Below, in pieces: positions 6,892 through 17,404 of a stretch of DNA of 39,362 nt (the stretch's first letter is position 1; each line of letters begins with the position of its first letter). This DNA comes from Candidatus Sulfopaludibacter sp. (GTDB taxonomy: Bacteria; Acidobacteriota; Terriglobia; Bryobacterales; Bryobacteraceae). Position numbers and translations under genes: made by a program. Under the pieces are notes generated by a model. It did not search any database and had not been told where the DNA came from. It saw only the letters and a program-made list of their open reading frames with translations. Location of the stretch: contig JARLGM010000045.1 of assembly GCA_031292755.1 (NCBI GenBank), forward strand, positions 1 through 39,362. The letters run 5' to 3'.

Positions 6892-7296
6892 TCACGCTTT
6901 CGTCCAGTCCTGAATCTCCAGGCCTTTGACACGGGAGAAGGCCTTATCGTGGGTGACCAACGTCGATCCCGTGGCCAGCGCCTGGGCGGCAATCATCGTG
7001 TCCAGATTGCCCAGCGCATCGCCCGTTTGCTCCAACGCGGCGCGGATCCGGCCATACTCTTTCGCCGCCGCTGAGTCCCAGGGGTGAATCACCACGCGGG
7101 TCAGAAACTCCTCGACAATCGCTTTCAAACTCGTAGCCGCCGGCAGTCGCGCCACACCATATCGCAATTCGCCTTCCGTCACGGCGGAAATGGCAACCTG
7201 ATACAGCGGGACCACAGCCAGGTGCCGCCGGACCGTTGGATAATTGCCCTTGATGACATAGCTGGCGATGTTGGTGTCCAGCAGGTATTGGCTCAT
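6892..7296 (-). CDS. vapC: VapC-type PIN-domain toxin ribonuclease
   Basis: The 134-residue product has the PIN-domain acidic set: Asp7 in LLDTNI, Glu41/Glu43 in TEGELRYG, Asp99 in NLDTMIAA and Asp117 in VTHDKAF. These residues bind Mg/Mn in VapC ribonucleases, which cleave tRNA or rRNA when freed from antitoxin. The start ATG overlaps the stop of the antitoxin gene by four bases (ATGA), the usual coupling. Length is normal for the family and all catalytic positions are present, so it is probably active. Confidence 0.92.
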   Translation of the reverse strand: MSQYLLDTNIASYVIKGNYPTVRRHLAVVPLYQVAISAVTEGELRYGVARLPAATSLKAIVEEFLTRVVIHPWDSAAAKEYGRIRAALEQTGDALGNLDTMIAAQALATGSTLVTHDKAFSRVKGLEIQDWTKA

Positions 7297-7532
7297 CGCA
7301 GCAGTTTGCGTTTCTGTGGCGGCTGATCTCCGCGGTCAGACAGGAAATCCTCAGGTACTCCCGTGGCCAGTTCGAAAAAGCTCTCCCAGGACTCCGGCCG
7401 CCGCGACAGGATGACATCGCCAGTTGAAGGATCCCGCCGGATGAAAACCTCGCTTCCTTCGAAGCGAAATTCGGCCGGCAAACGGACAGCCTGACTTCGC
7501 CCATTGCGAAACAGCTTTGCAGTGCGCGGCAT
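7293..7532 (-). CDS. vapB: VapB-type (AbrB-fold) antitoxin
   Basis: The 79-residue product starts [19 protein letters not shown], the typical swapped-hairpin AbrB/VapB DNA-binding pattern, followed by [19 protein letters not shown] and a charged C-terminal tail that would wrap the toxin. The ATG at 7532 has a GGAGGT ribosome site seven to eight bases upstream; an earlier start at 7571 would run through the promoter palindromes and is rejected. It sits directly upstream of vapC and is expected to repress its own operon through the palindromes at 7544-7562. Confidence 0.92.
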   Translation of the reverse strand: MPRTAKLFRNGRSQAVRLPAEFRFEGSEVFIRRDPSTGDVILSRRPESWESFFELATGVPEDFLSDRGDQPPQKRKLLR

Positions 7533-7543
7533 AGTACCTCCGT

Positions 7544-7562
7544 GGTATATACCATAGTATAT
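7544..7562 (-). promoter_or_regulatory. Palindromic operator/-10 region of vapBC
   Basis: GGTATATACC (7544-7553) is a perfect palindrome, and ATATAC (7547-7552) with GTATAT (7557-7562) forms a second inverted pair around CATA. On the minus strand a TATACT (7561-7556) could serve as -10. The site lies 12-30 bases upstream of the vapB start, as expected for an autorepressed toxin-antitoxin operon. The operator call is inferred from position and symmetry. Confidence 0.55.
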
Positions 7563-7587
7563 CACAGCCACGGAAATCCAGCCTCCC

Positions 7588-8880
7588 TTACCTCTGCTCC
7601 ATCCACACCTTGCGATTCAGATGCGCCATCGCAAACAGCACCAGAAAGCCCAACAGCAAGCCCAGTGAGGAACCAATGCCCAGCAGTTCCGGACGCAGTG
7701 GGCGCAGCCACAGCGTGAGGCACACGTTGAACAACACCGGAATCGCCGCCGCGATCACCGGCAGCCACGGCCGGTCCAGCGCAAACAGCGAGCGCGACAT
7801 AATCTCCAGCAGGCTCCACCCCACCAGGCTCGGACCCATGCCCAGAAACACCGCCGAAACCAGCATCGTGGATTGCGAAGTAAAGCTGCCGCGCTGGAAG
7901 AAGAGGGCGACGGCAGGGCTCCGGAACAGCAGCGCGAAGGCGCATCCGGCCACCGCTACCAGCGCCGCTAATGCCACCGTCCGATCGATCAGGCGGAAGG
8001 CCTGGCGCATGCGGCACAAGCTGCGCAAACGGGCAATCTCCGGCAGCAGCGAATTCGATATGGGACTGACCAGCAGCGCCATGGGAACGCCGACGCCGCG
8101 CATGCAGTAGTCCAGTGCCGCGGCCATACCGGGACCGGCGTGCGTGGCGTAAGCGCGCGTGAACGTGACGTTCAGAGCGAGTCCCGAAGCGTATACCACG
8201 AAGAATGCCGGTTTGCCCAGAATCTCCGACCAGTGAAAGCGGCACTCCGGCAGGCCGGCGGTCTTCAGGGGACGCCGCGCGGCATACCAGACGATGCCCA
8301 ACTGGGCCCACGCTCCGGCGGTATAGCCAATGGCAAAGGCGTATACTCCCAGCACGCGGAACAGGGTCAAGGCGGCAATGATGGTGAAGGTGTTGATGGC
8401 GGCCTGGTAGAACGCGGTCGGCGCGAATCGCCGGTCGGTATACAGCAGGGCGCAGTAGAGGGCACCCGACCCGGCGGCCACCGTGGAAAGCGACAGAATC
8501 CGCAGCGTAGTGACGGCGGCGCCGAAATAATAGGGGTCCAGGCCGGGCGCCAGCGCTCGCATCAACCAGGGCGCGCAGAGAATCACGGCGGCACTGATGG
8601 CGCTGAACACCCAGGTGAACACCCGGCTCAATTTCAACAGCAGCGCCGTGCGTTCCTCCCCTTTGCAGGCGGTCAGCATGGGGACGAAGGCGAAAATCAT
8701 GCTGTTGAGCAGCATGCTGTTCAGCGTGTCGAGCGGACCCATCGCGACCGCCAGCGAATCCGCCCGGCTATGCGTGCCCAGCAGGTAAGCCGTCACCGCC
8801 ACCCGCGCGAACCCAACCAGATTTCCCACCAGGACTCCGGCAATGAGCGTCAGCCCGCCTCTCACCAGCGGATTTTCCAC
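7588..8880 (-). CDS. MurJ/MviN-like lipid II flippase family protein
   Basis: The 430-residue product is a polytopic membrane protein with about 12-13 hydrophobic segments and MurJ-type sequence patterns: [16 protein letters not shown] near the N terminus, the [13 protein letters not shown] block, and [12 protein letters not shown] followed by [14 protein letters not shown]. MurJ proteins move lipid II, and relatives move other lipid-linked sugars, to the periplasmic face. It is shorter than typical MurJ (about 500 residues or more), so it could be an accessory paralogue for an exopolysaccharide rather than the essential flippase. It starts with GTG at 8880 without an obvious ribosome site; the true start is uncertain. 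The vapBC operon lies downstream on the same strand. Confidence 0.82.
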   Translation of the reverse strand: MENPLVRGGLTLIAGVLVGNLVGFARVAVTAYLLGTHSRADSLAVAMGPLDTLNSMLLNSMIFAFVPMLTACKGEERTALLLKLSRVFTWVFSAISAAVILCAPWLMRALAPGLDPYYFGAAVTTLRILSLSTVAAGSGALYCALLYTDRRFAPTAFYQAAINTFTIIAALTLFRVLGVYAFAIGYTAGAWAQLGIVWYAARRPLKTAGLPECRFHWSEILGKPAFFVVYASGLALNVTFTRAYATHAGPGMAAALDYCMRGVGVPMALLVSPISNSLLPEIARLRSLCRMRQAFRLIDRTVALAALVAVAGCAFALLFRSPAVALFFQRGSFTSQSTMLVSAVFLGMGPSLVGWSLLEIMSRSLFALDRPWLPVIAAAIPVLFNVCLTLWLRPLRPELLGIGSSLGLLLGFLVLFAMAHLNRKVWMEQR

Positions 8881-8948
8881 CGCGCGGGTGAGATGGTCAC
8901 CGGCAAGCGACGGAGATGACGTTGTGGGGTTCAGGGAAACCTCGCGCG

Positions 8949-9470
8949 TTAAGCCGTGGCGGCCCCAGCGCTTCGGGCGGCCGCGAGGGCGGCTTCATAA
9001 TTCGGGAAATCGGCCACTTCCTTCACGTACTCGGCATGGCGCACTGTATTGTCCGGGTCCAGGACGAAAATGGCCCTACTTTCAATTCGGAGTTCCTTAA
9101 TTAAGGTTCCATAATTTGAGCCAAACGATGCATCTTTGTGATCGGAAAGCATGGTCACCTGATTCACATCGAAGGTGTTGCACCACCGCTTCTGGGCGAA
9201 GGGCAGGTCCATGCTCACCGTGATGATCTTGACGCCGGGCATTTTGCCGGCTTCTTCGTTAAATCGCTTGGTTTGCGCGTCGCACACGGGTGTGTCCAGC
9301 GACGGAATCACGCTGATGATGCGCACCTGGCCGGTAGTATCCTGCAAAGTGACCGGCTTCAGGCTGGTGTCCACGAGCGCAAAATCGGGTGCGGCCTCTC
9401 CCGCCTTCAATTCGGGGCCGATCAGGGTCAAGGGGTTCCCTTTTAGAGTGGTTGCTCCAGGTCTTTCCAT
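8949..9470 (-). CDS. tpx: Thiol peroxidase Tpx (atypical 2-Cys peroxiredoxin)
   Basis: The 173-residue product has the Tpx order: GNPLTLIGPELKAGEAAPDF, the peroxidatic Cys63 in SLDTPVC, and the resolving Cys97 in RWCNTFDV, followed by SDHKDASFGSNYG. It reduces hydroperoxides using thioredoxin in the cytoplasm or periplasm; no signal peptide is seen. The length is standard. A GGAGGAT ribosome site precedes the ATG. It begins 29 bases after the stop of the YyaL/DUF255 thioredoxin-like gene on the same strand, so a joint thiol-redox transcript is likely. Confidence 0.95.
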   Translation of the reverse strand: MERPGATTLKGNPLTLIGPELKAGEAAPDFALVDTSLKPVTLQDTTGQVRIISVIPSLDTPVCDAQTKRFNEEAGKMPGVKIITVSMDLPFAQKRWCNTFDVNQVTMLSDHKDASFGSNYGTLIKELRIESRAIFVLDPDNTVRHAEYVKEVADFPNYEAALAAARSAGAATA

Positions 9471-9499
9471 TTACATCCTCCAGTTTTATCGTGAATTCT

Positions 9500-11617
9500 T
9501 CATTGTAACAACTCGGCCAGTGCGCCAACCTCAGCCACCGGCAGCTTACAGGCGTAATTGCGGCACACATAAGCCGCGGCGCGTCCATCCAGCGTGGTCA
9601 TGGATCGGATGGCGCCGTTGCCCGCGGCAAGAAACGCCCGCGTCTCTTCGGATTCCACCAGCATGAGAACGCGCCCCGCGCCAAAGCGTTCGTGCACGGT
9701 GCGTGCCAGAGCTTCGGTATCCGCCGCGCCTTTCTCTCCCACGAGCACGATTTCGCGCGGCTCGCTCAGGAAGAATTCGCACGCCACCAGCATTTGTGGA
9801 AGAGCCACCGGCGCGGCAATCAGGCGCGGTCCGAACGCGGCCAGCAGCCGCCCGGCCGATTCGCGAAATTCGGCGCGTCCGGTGATTTGCGCCAGGCGCA
9901 GCAGATTCAGCGCCGCAACCGAATTGCCCGACGGCTCGGCGCCATCGTAATCTTCCTTCACCATGATCACCAGGCTGCTATCGCGAGCATCGGTACTGAA
10001 AAACCCGCCATGCTTGCGATCTTCGAACAACTCGCGCTGCTTCTCTGTCAGGCGGATGGCAATCTGCAGGTGGCGCAAGTCGAACTGCGCCTCGTAAAGA
10101 TCCAGCAGCCCCTGGGCGGCCATGGCGTAGTCGTCCAGGAATCCGGGGATGGCGGCCTCGCCCTGGCGGTAGCGGCGCATCAGGTACCCGGTTTCGGCGC
10201 TGTACATGCTGGTGGCGAGGAACTCCGCCGCACGCCGCGCCGCTTCCGCGTAGCGCGCCTCGCGCAGGACGGCGCCGCCGAGCGCGAAAGCCGAGATCAT
10301 GAGGCCGTTCCAACCGGTCAGGATCTTATCGTCCAGTTGCGGCCGCACCCGCCCCGCGCGGGCGCGCAGCAGGATGCGCTCGGCCTCCGCAATACCAGCG
10401 TCAATTTCTTCCACCGGGCGCTCGAACTGCTGGGCCGTCTCATCCAGCGTCATGGACTGGTAAAGAATGTTCTTACCCGTGAATTCACCGTGCGGGTCGC
10501 TGGCCACGTTGCCGCCATCGGCCACCCCGTAGCGGTAGCAGAACCAGGAGGCAGCCGGTTCGGGCACCAGTTCGCGGATCTCGTCGGCGCTCCAGATGTA
10601 GAACGCGCCTTCGCCCTTCAAGCCGGGCTCTTCCGGCACGATGACGCTGTCGGCATCTTCGGCGGAATAGAATCCGCCTTCCGGGGCAGTCATGTCGCGA
10701 AGGACGTAATCGAAGATACGCCGCGCGACATCGGCATAATTCCCGTCCCCGCTGATCTGGAATGCCTCCAGATAGGCAATGGCGAGCTGTGCCTGGTCGT
10801 ACAGCATCTTCTCGAAGTGCGGCACGAACCAGCGCTCGTCCACGGAGTAGCGGTGGAAACCGCCGCCGAGTTGATCGTTCATGCCGCCCTTGGCCATCTC
10901 GCGCAGAGTGAGCAGGACCATCTCCAGAGCTTCGCGATTGTTCGTGCGCGCGTGGTAGCGCAGGAGAAAGCGATAGACCGAAGGGCGGGGAAATTTGGGC
11001 GCGCCGCCGAATCCGCCCAGTTGCGGGTCGAAGGTGCGGCGGAACACGTTGAAGCCGCTATCGAGCACGCCGTGGTCCACCGTAAGGACGCCGGAGGCCG
11101 AGGGCTCGACTGTGACCTGCTCCTGCAATTGCCGCACAATATCGCGGGCGGAAGTGAGGATCTGCGGCCGGTCGCTCGTCCACGCTTCCGCGATCTGTCT
11201 CAGAATGGACGCGAAGCCGGGATGGCCGTAGCGGTTTTCAGGCGGGAAATAGGTTCCACCGAAGAATGGCTCGAGTTCGGGAGTCAGCCAGACAGACATG
11301 GGCCATCCGCCCCCGCCGGTGGTGGCTTGCACGAAGGTCATGTAAATCCGGTCCACGTCGGGGCGCTCTTCGCGATCGACTTTGATGGGCACGTAGTGCT
11401 CGTTGAGCAGGGCGGCGATCTTATCGCTTTCGAAACTCTCGCGCTCCATCACATGGCACCAATGGCACGTGGAGTAGCCGACGGAAAGGAAGATGGGCTT
11501 GTTTTCGGCGCGGGCCTTTTCGAAGGCTTCGGGGCTCCACGCGTACCAGTCCACCGGATTGTGGGCATGCTGCAGCAGATAGGGACTCTTCTCGTTGGCG
11601 AGCCTGTTGGTATGCAT
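9500..11617 (-). CDS. YyaL/DUF255 thioredoxin-domain protein (SPATA20-like)
   Basis: The 705-residue product starts with the family signature [22 protein letters not shown], then the CHWC redox motif at 51-54 ([10 protein letters not shown]) in a thioredoxin fold, and a long (alpha/alpha)6-barrel region with [40 protein letters not shown] and [14 protein letters not shown]. The family spans bacteria to human SPATA20; its biochemical function is not settled, with links to redox control and sugar-epimerase-like folds. No signal peptide. The full-length gene ends just upstream of tpx. A very long open frame on the opposite strand across this gene is a composition artefact. Confidence 0.93.
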   Translation of the reverse strand: MHTNRLANEKSPYLLQHAHNPVDWYAWSPEAFEKARAENKPIFLSVGYSTCHWCHVMERESFESDKIAALLNEHYVPIKVDREERPDVDRIYMTFVQATTGGGGWPMSVWLTPELEPFFGGTYFPPENRYGHPGFASILRQIAEAWTSDRPQILTSARDIVRQLQEQVTVEPSASGVLTVDHGVLDSGFNVFRRTFDPQLGGFGGAPKFPRPSVYRFLLRYHARTNNREALEMVLLTLREMAKGGMNDQLGGGFHRYSVDERWFVPHFEKMLYDQAQLAIAYLEAFQISGDGNYADVARRIFDYVLRDMTAPEGGFYSAEDADSVIVPEEPGLKGEGAFYIWSADEIRELVPEPAASWFCYRYGVADGGNVASDPHGEFTGKNILYQSMTLDETAQQFERPVEEIDAGIAEAERILLRARAGRVRPQLDDKILTGWNGLMISAFALGGAVLREARYAEAARRAAEFLATSMYSAETGYLMRRYRQGEAAIPGFLDDYAMAAQGLLDLYEAQFDLRHLQIAIRLTEKQRELFEDRKHGGFFSTDARDSSLVIMVKEDYDGAEPSGNSVAALNLLRLAQITGRAEFRESAGRLLAAFGPRLIAAPVALPQMLVACEFFLSEPREIVLVGEKGAADTEALARTVHERFGAGRVLMLVESEETRAFLAAGNGAIRSMTTLDGRAAAYVCRNYACKLPVAEVGALAELLQ

Positions 11618-11637
11618 ATTGCTTTCTGAGTGCTTCG

Positions 11638-12567
11638 TTACAGAACGGGCGCTTTGGCTGAAACCGGCAGCAAGCCTTCTTTTTCAAGATTGGCCAGCAT
11701 TTCGGATACCTTCGCGATGCCGGCAGCCGGCATAGGTCCCACGGGCCGCCGGCAGGCTCCCGCGTGCTGGCCTGTCAGCTTCATGGCCTCTTTGATGACG
11801 CCAGGAAAGGTGTGCAGCGAGACCAGCTCCGACAAGCCGCTGGCCAGAGTTTGCAGCCGCGCAGCCTCATCCATTTTCCCCTCCTGGAACGCGCGGTACA
11901 GATTGACGAAAAGCCCGGGTGCGATATTCCCACAGCCCGCCACCACGCCGGCGCATCCGTTCGCCAGCGCCGGCAGCAGCAGCCGCTCGGGCCCTACAAA
12001 TACAGCGAACTCCCGTCCCGGCGCGGCATCGCGGTAGGCGATGGCCTGCTCCAGACGTCCGCCGGAATCCTTCACGCCCGCCAGATTCTCGCAGCGCGCG
12101 GCGATCCGGGCCACGGTTTCCGGCAGCAGTTCAGTACCGCCATGGTTGGGAAAATTGTAGGCCAGCACGGGAATGCGGACGGCCCGGCACACCTCCGTGT
12201 AATGGTCAAGGAGTTCTTCCTCTGTGGCCCGCACATACCACGGCGTAATCACGGCCACCGCGTCGATTCCTTCGGCTTCCGCAGCCAGCGCCAGTTGTAC
12301 GGTTTCACGGGTGGTTACGCAGCCCACGTTGGCATACACGGCCACGCGGCGCGCCGCCGCCTGCCGGCAAAACCGCAGGGCCATGATCCGCTCTTCCAGG
12401 TTCAGCGTGTAAAATTCACCCGTCGACCCACCGGCGAGCAGCCCATTCACCCCGGCTCCGATCTGCATATCGATGATGGCCTGCCAGGCGTCACAGTCGA
12501 TCCGCTCATCCTCACGAAACGGCGTCACTAGCGCGGTGACAATGCCCTGAAGCGCACGTTTTGGCAC
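11638..12567 (-). CDS. DapA-family aldolase (dihydrodipicolinate synthase/NAL class)
   Basis: The 309-residue product is a class I aldolase TIM barrel with GSTGEFYTL (47-55, the pyruvate-binding GxTGE), Tyr137 in YNFPNH and the Schiff-base Lys166 in AGVKDSGG. All key residues of the superfamily are present. The motif YNFPNHGG and lack of lysine-gene neighbours leave open whether it makes tetrahydrodipicolinate or cleaves or forms another 2-keto acid such as a sugar-acid derivative. It lies between the DUF255 gene and divergently transcribed fumC; the two starts (12567 and 12603) are 35 bases apart. Confidence 0.88.
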   Translation of the reverse strand: MPKRALQGIVTALVTPFREDERIDCDAWQAIIDMQIGAGVNGLLAGGSTGEFYTLNLEERIMALRFCRQAAARRVAVYANVGCVTTRETVQLALAAEAEGIDAVAVITPWYVRATEEELLDHYTEVCRAVRIPVLAYNFPNHGGTELLPETVARIAARCENLAGVKDSGGRLEQAIAYRDAAPGREFAVFVGPERLLLPALANGCAGVVAGCGNIAPGLFVNLYRAFQEGKMDEAARLQTLASGLSELVSLHTFPGVIKEAMKLTGQHAGACRRPVGPMPAAGIAKVSEMLANLEKEGLLPVSAKAPVL

Positions 12568-12602
12568 GCTTTTATGTTACCGCTTCATTCGAGAATGGAG
12601 GC

Positions 12603-13952
<1,350 letters not shown>

Positions 13953-13957
13953 TTGGA

Positions 13958-14893
13958 TCACCGTGGGACCGCGGATGCCCCCACCACCTCACGCACTGCC
14001 GCCACAATCGATCCGCTGTCTTTCAGCGCCGCCCGGCGTCCCCGCGTGGAGAGCTCCGCCAGAAGCTCTTGCCGTTCCAGTCTGGCGATCTGGCGCTCGC
14101 TCTCCAGGGAGCGTTCCGATGTCAACACGATGAGCGGACGGCTGCCAAGCCCACCGGCGGCATGCGCCTCGCGCGGGCCTGATGAGAAACCCTGCTCCGC
14201 CAGAAATGCCGCCCGCATGCCCGGCTCGCGCATCAGGCCTTCGAGAGTGACGCGTTCCGCCGGTGTCAGGCCGTCCATGTACGGTACCTGGCGGTTTGCG
14301 GGTGCCGCCAGACGCATCAACCCCACCGAACTCAGCGCGCGCAGTACGGCATCCGGAGGGTAGCCAAGACCAAACGGAACGCGGCTCATACCTCCTCTTG
14401 CCTCGTTCCACTCGTCTTCGTGAGGGGCATCCACCAGCACCACTCCCGCCACCTCATCCGGAAACAGTCCGCAGTATACGCGGATGTTGAACGCTCCCAA
14501 GCCTGCGCCCGCCAACACGAAAGGCGGCGTAACGCCGGCCGCTTTCAGCAAGGCGTGCAGGTCGCGCGCGCTGGCGGTACTATCGTGCGGCGCGGGCGCC
14601 GGGTCGCTCCAACCGTAACCCGCGCGATCATACCAGCAGCCGCGCGTAAACCTGGATATCTCGCGCTGCACACCCGCCCAGCCGAATCCTGGAGTGAGCG
14701 CGTCGCTCTCCAGCACCACCGCGGGCGTGCCCTCGCCGGAACAGTAGATGTTGAGCGAGCGGCCCCCGATATCCACCGGGCGCCCGATCCGCGGAAAGCG
14801 CGCCCGGTCGCGCCGCCGTTCCACTTGCTCATACCCTATCCCGCAGGCGACCAGGATAGCCAGCACCAGCAGAGTCCATAACCCGCGCGCCAT
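13958..14893 (-). CDS. Alpha/beta-hydrolase fold protein, probably catalytically dead
   Basis: The 311-residue product has an N-terminal hydrophobic anchor (about residues 4-20) and a clear alpha/beta-hydrolase core: GRSLNIYCSGEGTPAVVLES, CWYDRAGYGWSDPAP, ARDLHALLKAAGVTPPFVLAG, VAGVVLVDAPH. The nucleophile elbow, normally G-x-S-x-G, reads GAGLGA: codons GCA GGC TTG put Gly where Ser should be. The C-terminal helix that normally carries the catalytic His reads KDSGSIVAAVREVV, with no His and an apparent short deletion. The rest of the frame is intact, so it may be a pseudoenzyme with a binding role rather than a decaying gene. It begins 36 bases after an ArsR gene on the same strand, perhaps in one transcript. 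Confidence 0.8.
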   Translation of the reverse strand: MARGLWTLLVLAILVACGIGYEQVERRRDRARFPRIGRPVDIGGRSLNIYCSGEGTPAVVLESDALTPGFGWAGVQREISRFTRGCWYDRAGYGWSDPAPAPHDSTASARDLHALLKAAGVTPPFVLAGAGLGAFNIRVYCGLFPDEVAGVVLVDAPHEDEWNEARGGMSRVPFGLGYPPDAVLRALSSVGLMRLAAPANRQVPYMDGLTPAERVTLEGLMREPGMRAAFLAEQGFSSGPREAHAAGGLGSRPLIVLTSERSLESERQIARLERQELLAELSTRGRRAALKDSGSIVAAVREVVGASAVPR

Positions 14894-14929
14894 ACCTGGA
14901 TTTCGTTATATAGGAGCCGGCGCAGGGTG

Positions 14930-15316
14930 TCAAACTCCGCGTACATGGCCGCCAAGCATATCCAAAATCTGCGTCCACCCTTGCACAAGTTGCCCGGCAG
15001 AGTTCACCTGATTTCTCGCTTTCGCTTGTCGGTTTGCGAGGGCGTCCATTCGGCCGCTCCAGAATTCGGAGTACTCGCCCATCCAGTTCATGGCTTCGTC
15101 GAACCTGGCCGCATCGAGCCGGCAGGAATGCTCCCGGCCCTTTATGCTGCGGCGAATCAGCCCGGCACGCTCCAGCGTCTTAACGTGCTTCGAAACGGCG
15201 TTCAGGCTCATGGCGTAGGGCCGCGCGAGCTCGGTTACAGTCAGGGAGCCACCTCGCAACCGATCGAGCATGGACCGCCTGGTTGCGTCGGCGACCGCAC
15301 TGAATATGAGGTCCAC
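14930..15316 (-). CDS. ArsR-family winged-helix transcriptional regulator
   Basis: The 128-residue product begins at a GTG (15316) with VDLIFSAVADATRRSMLDRL, the standard ArsR N terminus, followed by SLTVTELARPYAMSLNAVSKHVKTLERAGLI (winged helix-turn-helix) and IKGREHSCRLDAARF (wing and dimer helix). No metal-binding Cys box is visible, so it probably senses something other than arsenite-type metals; this subgroup often controls neighbouring enzymes. An open frame extends upstream to 15643, but it lies across the divergent flavoprotein gene and lacks family similarity. It is divergent from the azoreductase-like gene, with 24 bases between starts, and upstream of the inactive-looking hydrolase. 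Confidence 0.87.
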   Translation of the reverse strand: MDLIFSAVADATRRSMLDRLRGGSLTVTELARPYAMSLNAVSKHVKTLERAGLIRRSIKGREHSCRLDAARFDEAMNWMGEYSEFWSGRMDALANRQAKARNQVNSAGQLVQGWTQILDMLGGHVRGV

Positions 15317-15340
15317 CCATCGGTTGAGTATTCTGGGCGT

Positions 15341-15982
15341 ATGGGAAATCCAAAGCGTGTCCTGCTTCACGTCGATTCCAGCCCCATGGGCCAAGCCTCC
15401 ATATCGCGCCACCTCACCCGGGAATTCGTGCAAAGATGGCGTAGCGCGAATCCTCAGGGAGAGGTCATAACACGCGACCTGACCACCATCGCCATTCCGG
15501 TTATCGACGCAGCGTGGGTCGCTGCAAACTATACCCCCAGGGAATTGCGCACGCAGCAGCAGAATGAGATTCTCGCACTCTCGACGGAATTGACCGGGGA
15601 ATTGCTCGATGCCGACGAATACGCTATCGGTGTTCCCATGCACAACTGGGGACCGTCTTCCAGCTTCAAGTTATGGGTGGACCAGATTGTGCGTTTCGGG
15701 GAGACGATTGCCATCACTCCGTCCGGCATGAACGGGACCCTCGACACGAAGCGGGCCACCTTTTTCATCGCAGCCGGCCGGCACTATGGTCCCCCTTCCG
15801 CGGACGCACTCAGAAACCATTTGGAGCCGTGGCTCCGCACTTTCTTTGGCAGTCTCGGCGTCAGGGATATGCGATTCGTCTTTGCCGATGGTACCGCGGA
15901 AGTGAGAAAGGGAATGATCGGCCGGGCGGCCTTTCTTGCGCCCCATGTTGACGCCGTGCAGTCGCTCTTCCCGGGGAACTGA
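15341..15982 (+). CDS. FMN-dependent NADH-azoreductase-like flavoprotein
   Basis: The 213-residue product has the flavodoxin-like fold of AzoR: KRVLLHVDSSPMGQASISRHLTREF (phosphate-binding loop with SxS type contacts), DADEYAIGVPMHNWGPSSSFKLWVDQI and the TFFIAAGRHYG block. Such enzymes use NADH to reduce quinones and azo compounds in the cytoplasm and protect against electrophile stress. The ATG at 15341 gives the normal N terminus. The divergent ArsR gene starts 24 bases away, so the two promoters must overlap each other's coding region, and the ArsR protein is the likely repressor. Confidence 0.87.
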   Translation: MGNPKRVLLHVDSSPMGQASISRHLTREFVQRWRSANPQGEVITRDLTTIAIPVIDAAWVAANYTPRELRTQQQNEILALSTELTGELLDADEYAIGVPMHNWGPSSSFKLWVDQIVRFGETIAITPSGMNGTLDTKRATFFIAAGRHYGPPSADALRNHLEPWLRTFFGSLGVRDMRFVFADGTAEVRKGMIGRAAFLAPHVDAVQSLFPGN

Positions 15983-16023
15983 CAACGGACGATGGCGCGC
16001 AGTAAGCTGAAAGCTGAAACCTC

Positions 16024-17379
16024 ATGACCTATTTTCAGCAGCACCAGTCCGATTTCCTGGAAGGCCTGAAAACCTTCCTCCGCATCCCCAGCATCAGCAC
16101 GCTCTCGGAGCACAAGCCCGATATCCGGCGCGCCGCCGAGTTCGCCAGAGACGAGCTGCTCCATGCGGGCATGACCTCCGCCGAATTGATCGAAGGCAAT
16201 GGCAATCCGCTTGTCTACGCGGAGTGGCTCGCGGCGCCGGGCAAGCCGACCGTCCTCTTTTACGGCCACTATGATGTGCAACCGGCCGATCCTCTGGACG
16301 AATGGAAGTCGCCGCCGTTCGAGCCCACCGTGCGCGGCAACGACATCTTCGCGCGCGGCGCGGTGGACGATAAAGGCCAGGTGTACCTCCAGATCAAGGC
16401 CGTGGAAAGCCTGCTGAAGACTACCGGCAAGCTGCCGGTGAACGTAAAGTTTCTGCTGGAAGGCGAAGAGGAGACCGGCGGCGAGCACATCGAAGAGTAC
16501 GTCAAGACCCGCCCCCCGCGGTTAAAGGCGGATGCCGCGGTGGTCTGCGATACCGAAATGTTTGCGCCGGAGTTGCCGACCATCTGCGTGGGTCTGCGCG
16601 GCATGGTGTATGCCGAACTGTTCGTGGAGGGTGCAAGTCACGATCTGCACTCGGGAGTGTACGGCGGTGCGGCGCCGAATCCGATTCAGGCCATCGCGGA
16701 GATTCTGTGCGCGCTGAAGGACCGGGAAGGGCACCTGCTGATTCCCGGCTTCTACGACCGCGTGGTGCCGCCGAGCCAGAAGGAGCGTGCGGCTTGGGCG
16801 ACGCTGCCGTTCGACGAAAAGGAGTACACGGAAAAGGAAATGGGCGCGCGCGCACTGGTCGGCGAGCCCGAAATTCCGCTGTTCGAGCGCACCTGGGCGC
16901 GCCCCACGCTGGAGGTCCACGGAATCCGCGGAGGGTTCACCGGCGAAGGCGCGAAGACGGTGATTCCGGCGCGCGCGGTGGCCAAGATCAGCACCCGCCT
17001 GGTGGCCGATCAGCGTCCCGACGAAGCCATCCAACAACTGCGCGCGGCAGTGAGTGCGGCGTGTCCCAATGGTGTCACGGCGGAACTCAAGGTGCTGCAT
17101 ACGGGCGCGCCTTCCCTGACCAATCCCGACAATCCGTTCATCCACGCGGCGGCCGCGGCGATGAAGGAGATCTTCGGCAAGGAGACGGTGTACATCCGTT
17201 CGGGCGGATCCATCCCGATTGTCGGAGTGTTCGATCAGTATCTCGGCATTCCCAGCGTGATGATGGGCTTCGGTCTTCCCGACGACAATCTGCACGCGCC
17301 GAATGAGAAGTTTCATTTGCCGAACTTCTATCGCGGAATTGAAGCCGTGGCGCGCTATCTGGAGATCCTCGGAGAGTAG
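16024..17379 (+). CDS. M20-family dipeptidase (metallopeptidase)
   Basis: The 451-residue product is a di-zinc M20 peptidase of the dipeptidase/CNDP type. It has FYGHYDVQPAD (His82 and Asp84), RGAVDDKGQ (bridging Asp115/116), LLEGEEETGG (general base and ligand Glu148-150), then the dimerisation domain with SHDLHSGVYGG and GIRGGFTGEGAKTVIPARA, and RSGGSIPIV near the C terminus. It lacks a signal peptide and probably hydrolyses small peptides in the cytoplasm. The length is normal. It starts 41 bases after the azoreductase-like gene on the same strand. Confidence 0.92.
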   Translation: MTYFQQHQSDFLEGLKTFLRIPSISTLSEHKPDIRRAAEFARDELLHAGMTSAELIEGNGNPLVYAEWLAAPGKPTVLFYGHYDVQPADPLDEWKSPPFEPTVRGNDIFARGAVDDKGQVYLQIKAVESLLKTTGKLPVNVKFLLEGEEETGGEHIEEYVKTRPPRLKADAAVVCDTEMFAPELPTICVGLRGMVYAELFVEGASHDLHSGVYGGAAPNPIQAIAEILCALKDREGHLLIPGFYDRVVPPSQKERAAWATLPFDEKEYTEKEMGARALVGEPEIPLFERTWARPTLEVHGIRGGFTGEGAKTVIPARAVAKISTRLVADQRPDEAIQQLRAAVSAACPNGVTAELKVLHTGAPSLTNPDNPFIHAAAAAMKEIFGKETVYIRSGGSIPIVGVFDQYLGIPSVMMGFGLPDDNLHAPNEKFHLPNFYRGIEAVARYLEILGE

Positions 17380-17404
17380 CGCACCGAAGCCCCCGCTAAT
17401 CGAA

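Noticed and set aside
9692..11629. A 645-codon open frame on the plus strand opposite the DUF255 gene
   Set aside because: It mirrors the codon positions of a well-supported conserved gene on the other strand. High GC at third positions suppresses antisense stops, and the translation shows no family motifs.
15317..15643. N-terminal extension of the ArsR gene
   Set aside because: It would lie antisense to the azoreductase-like gene, and the family N terminus (VDLIFSAVADATRR) begins exactly at the GTG at 15316.
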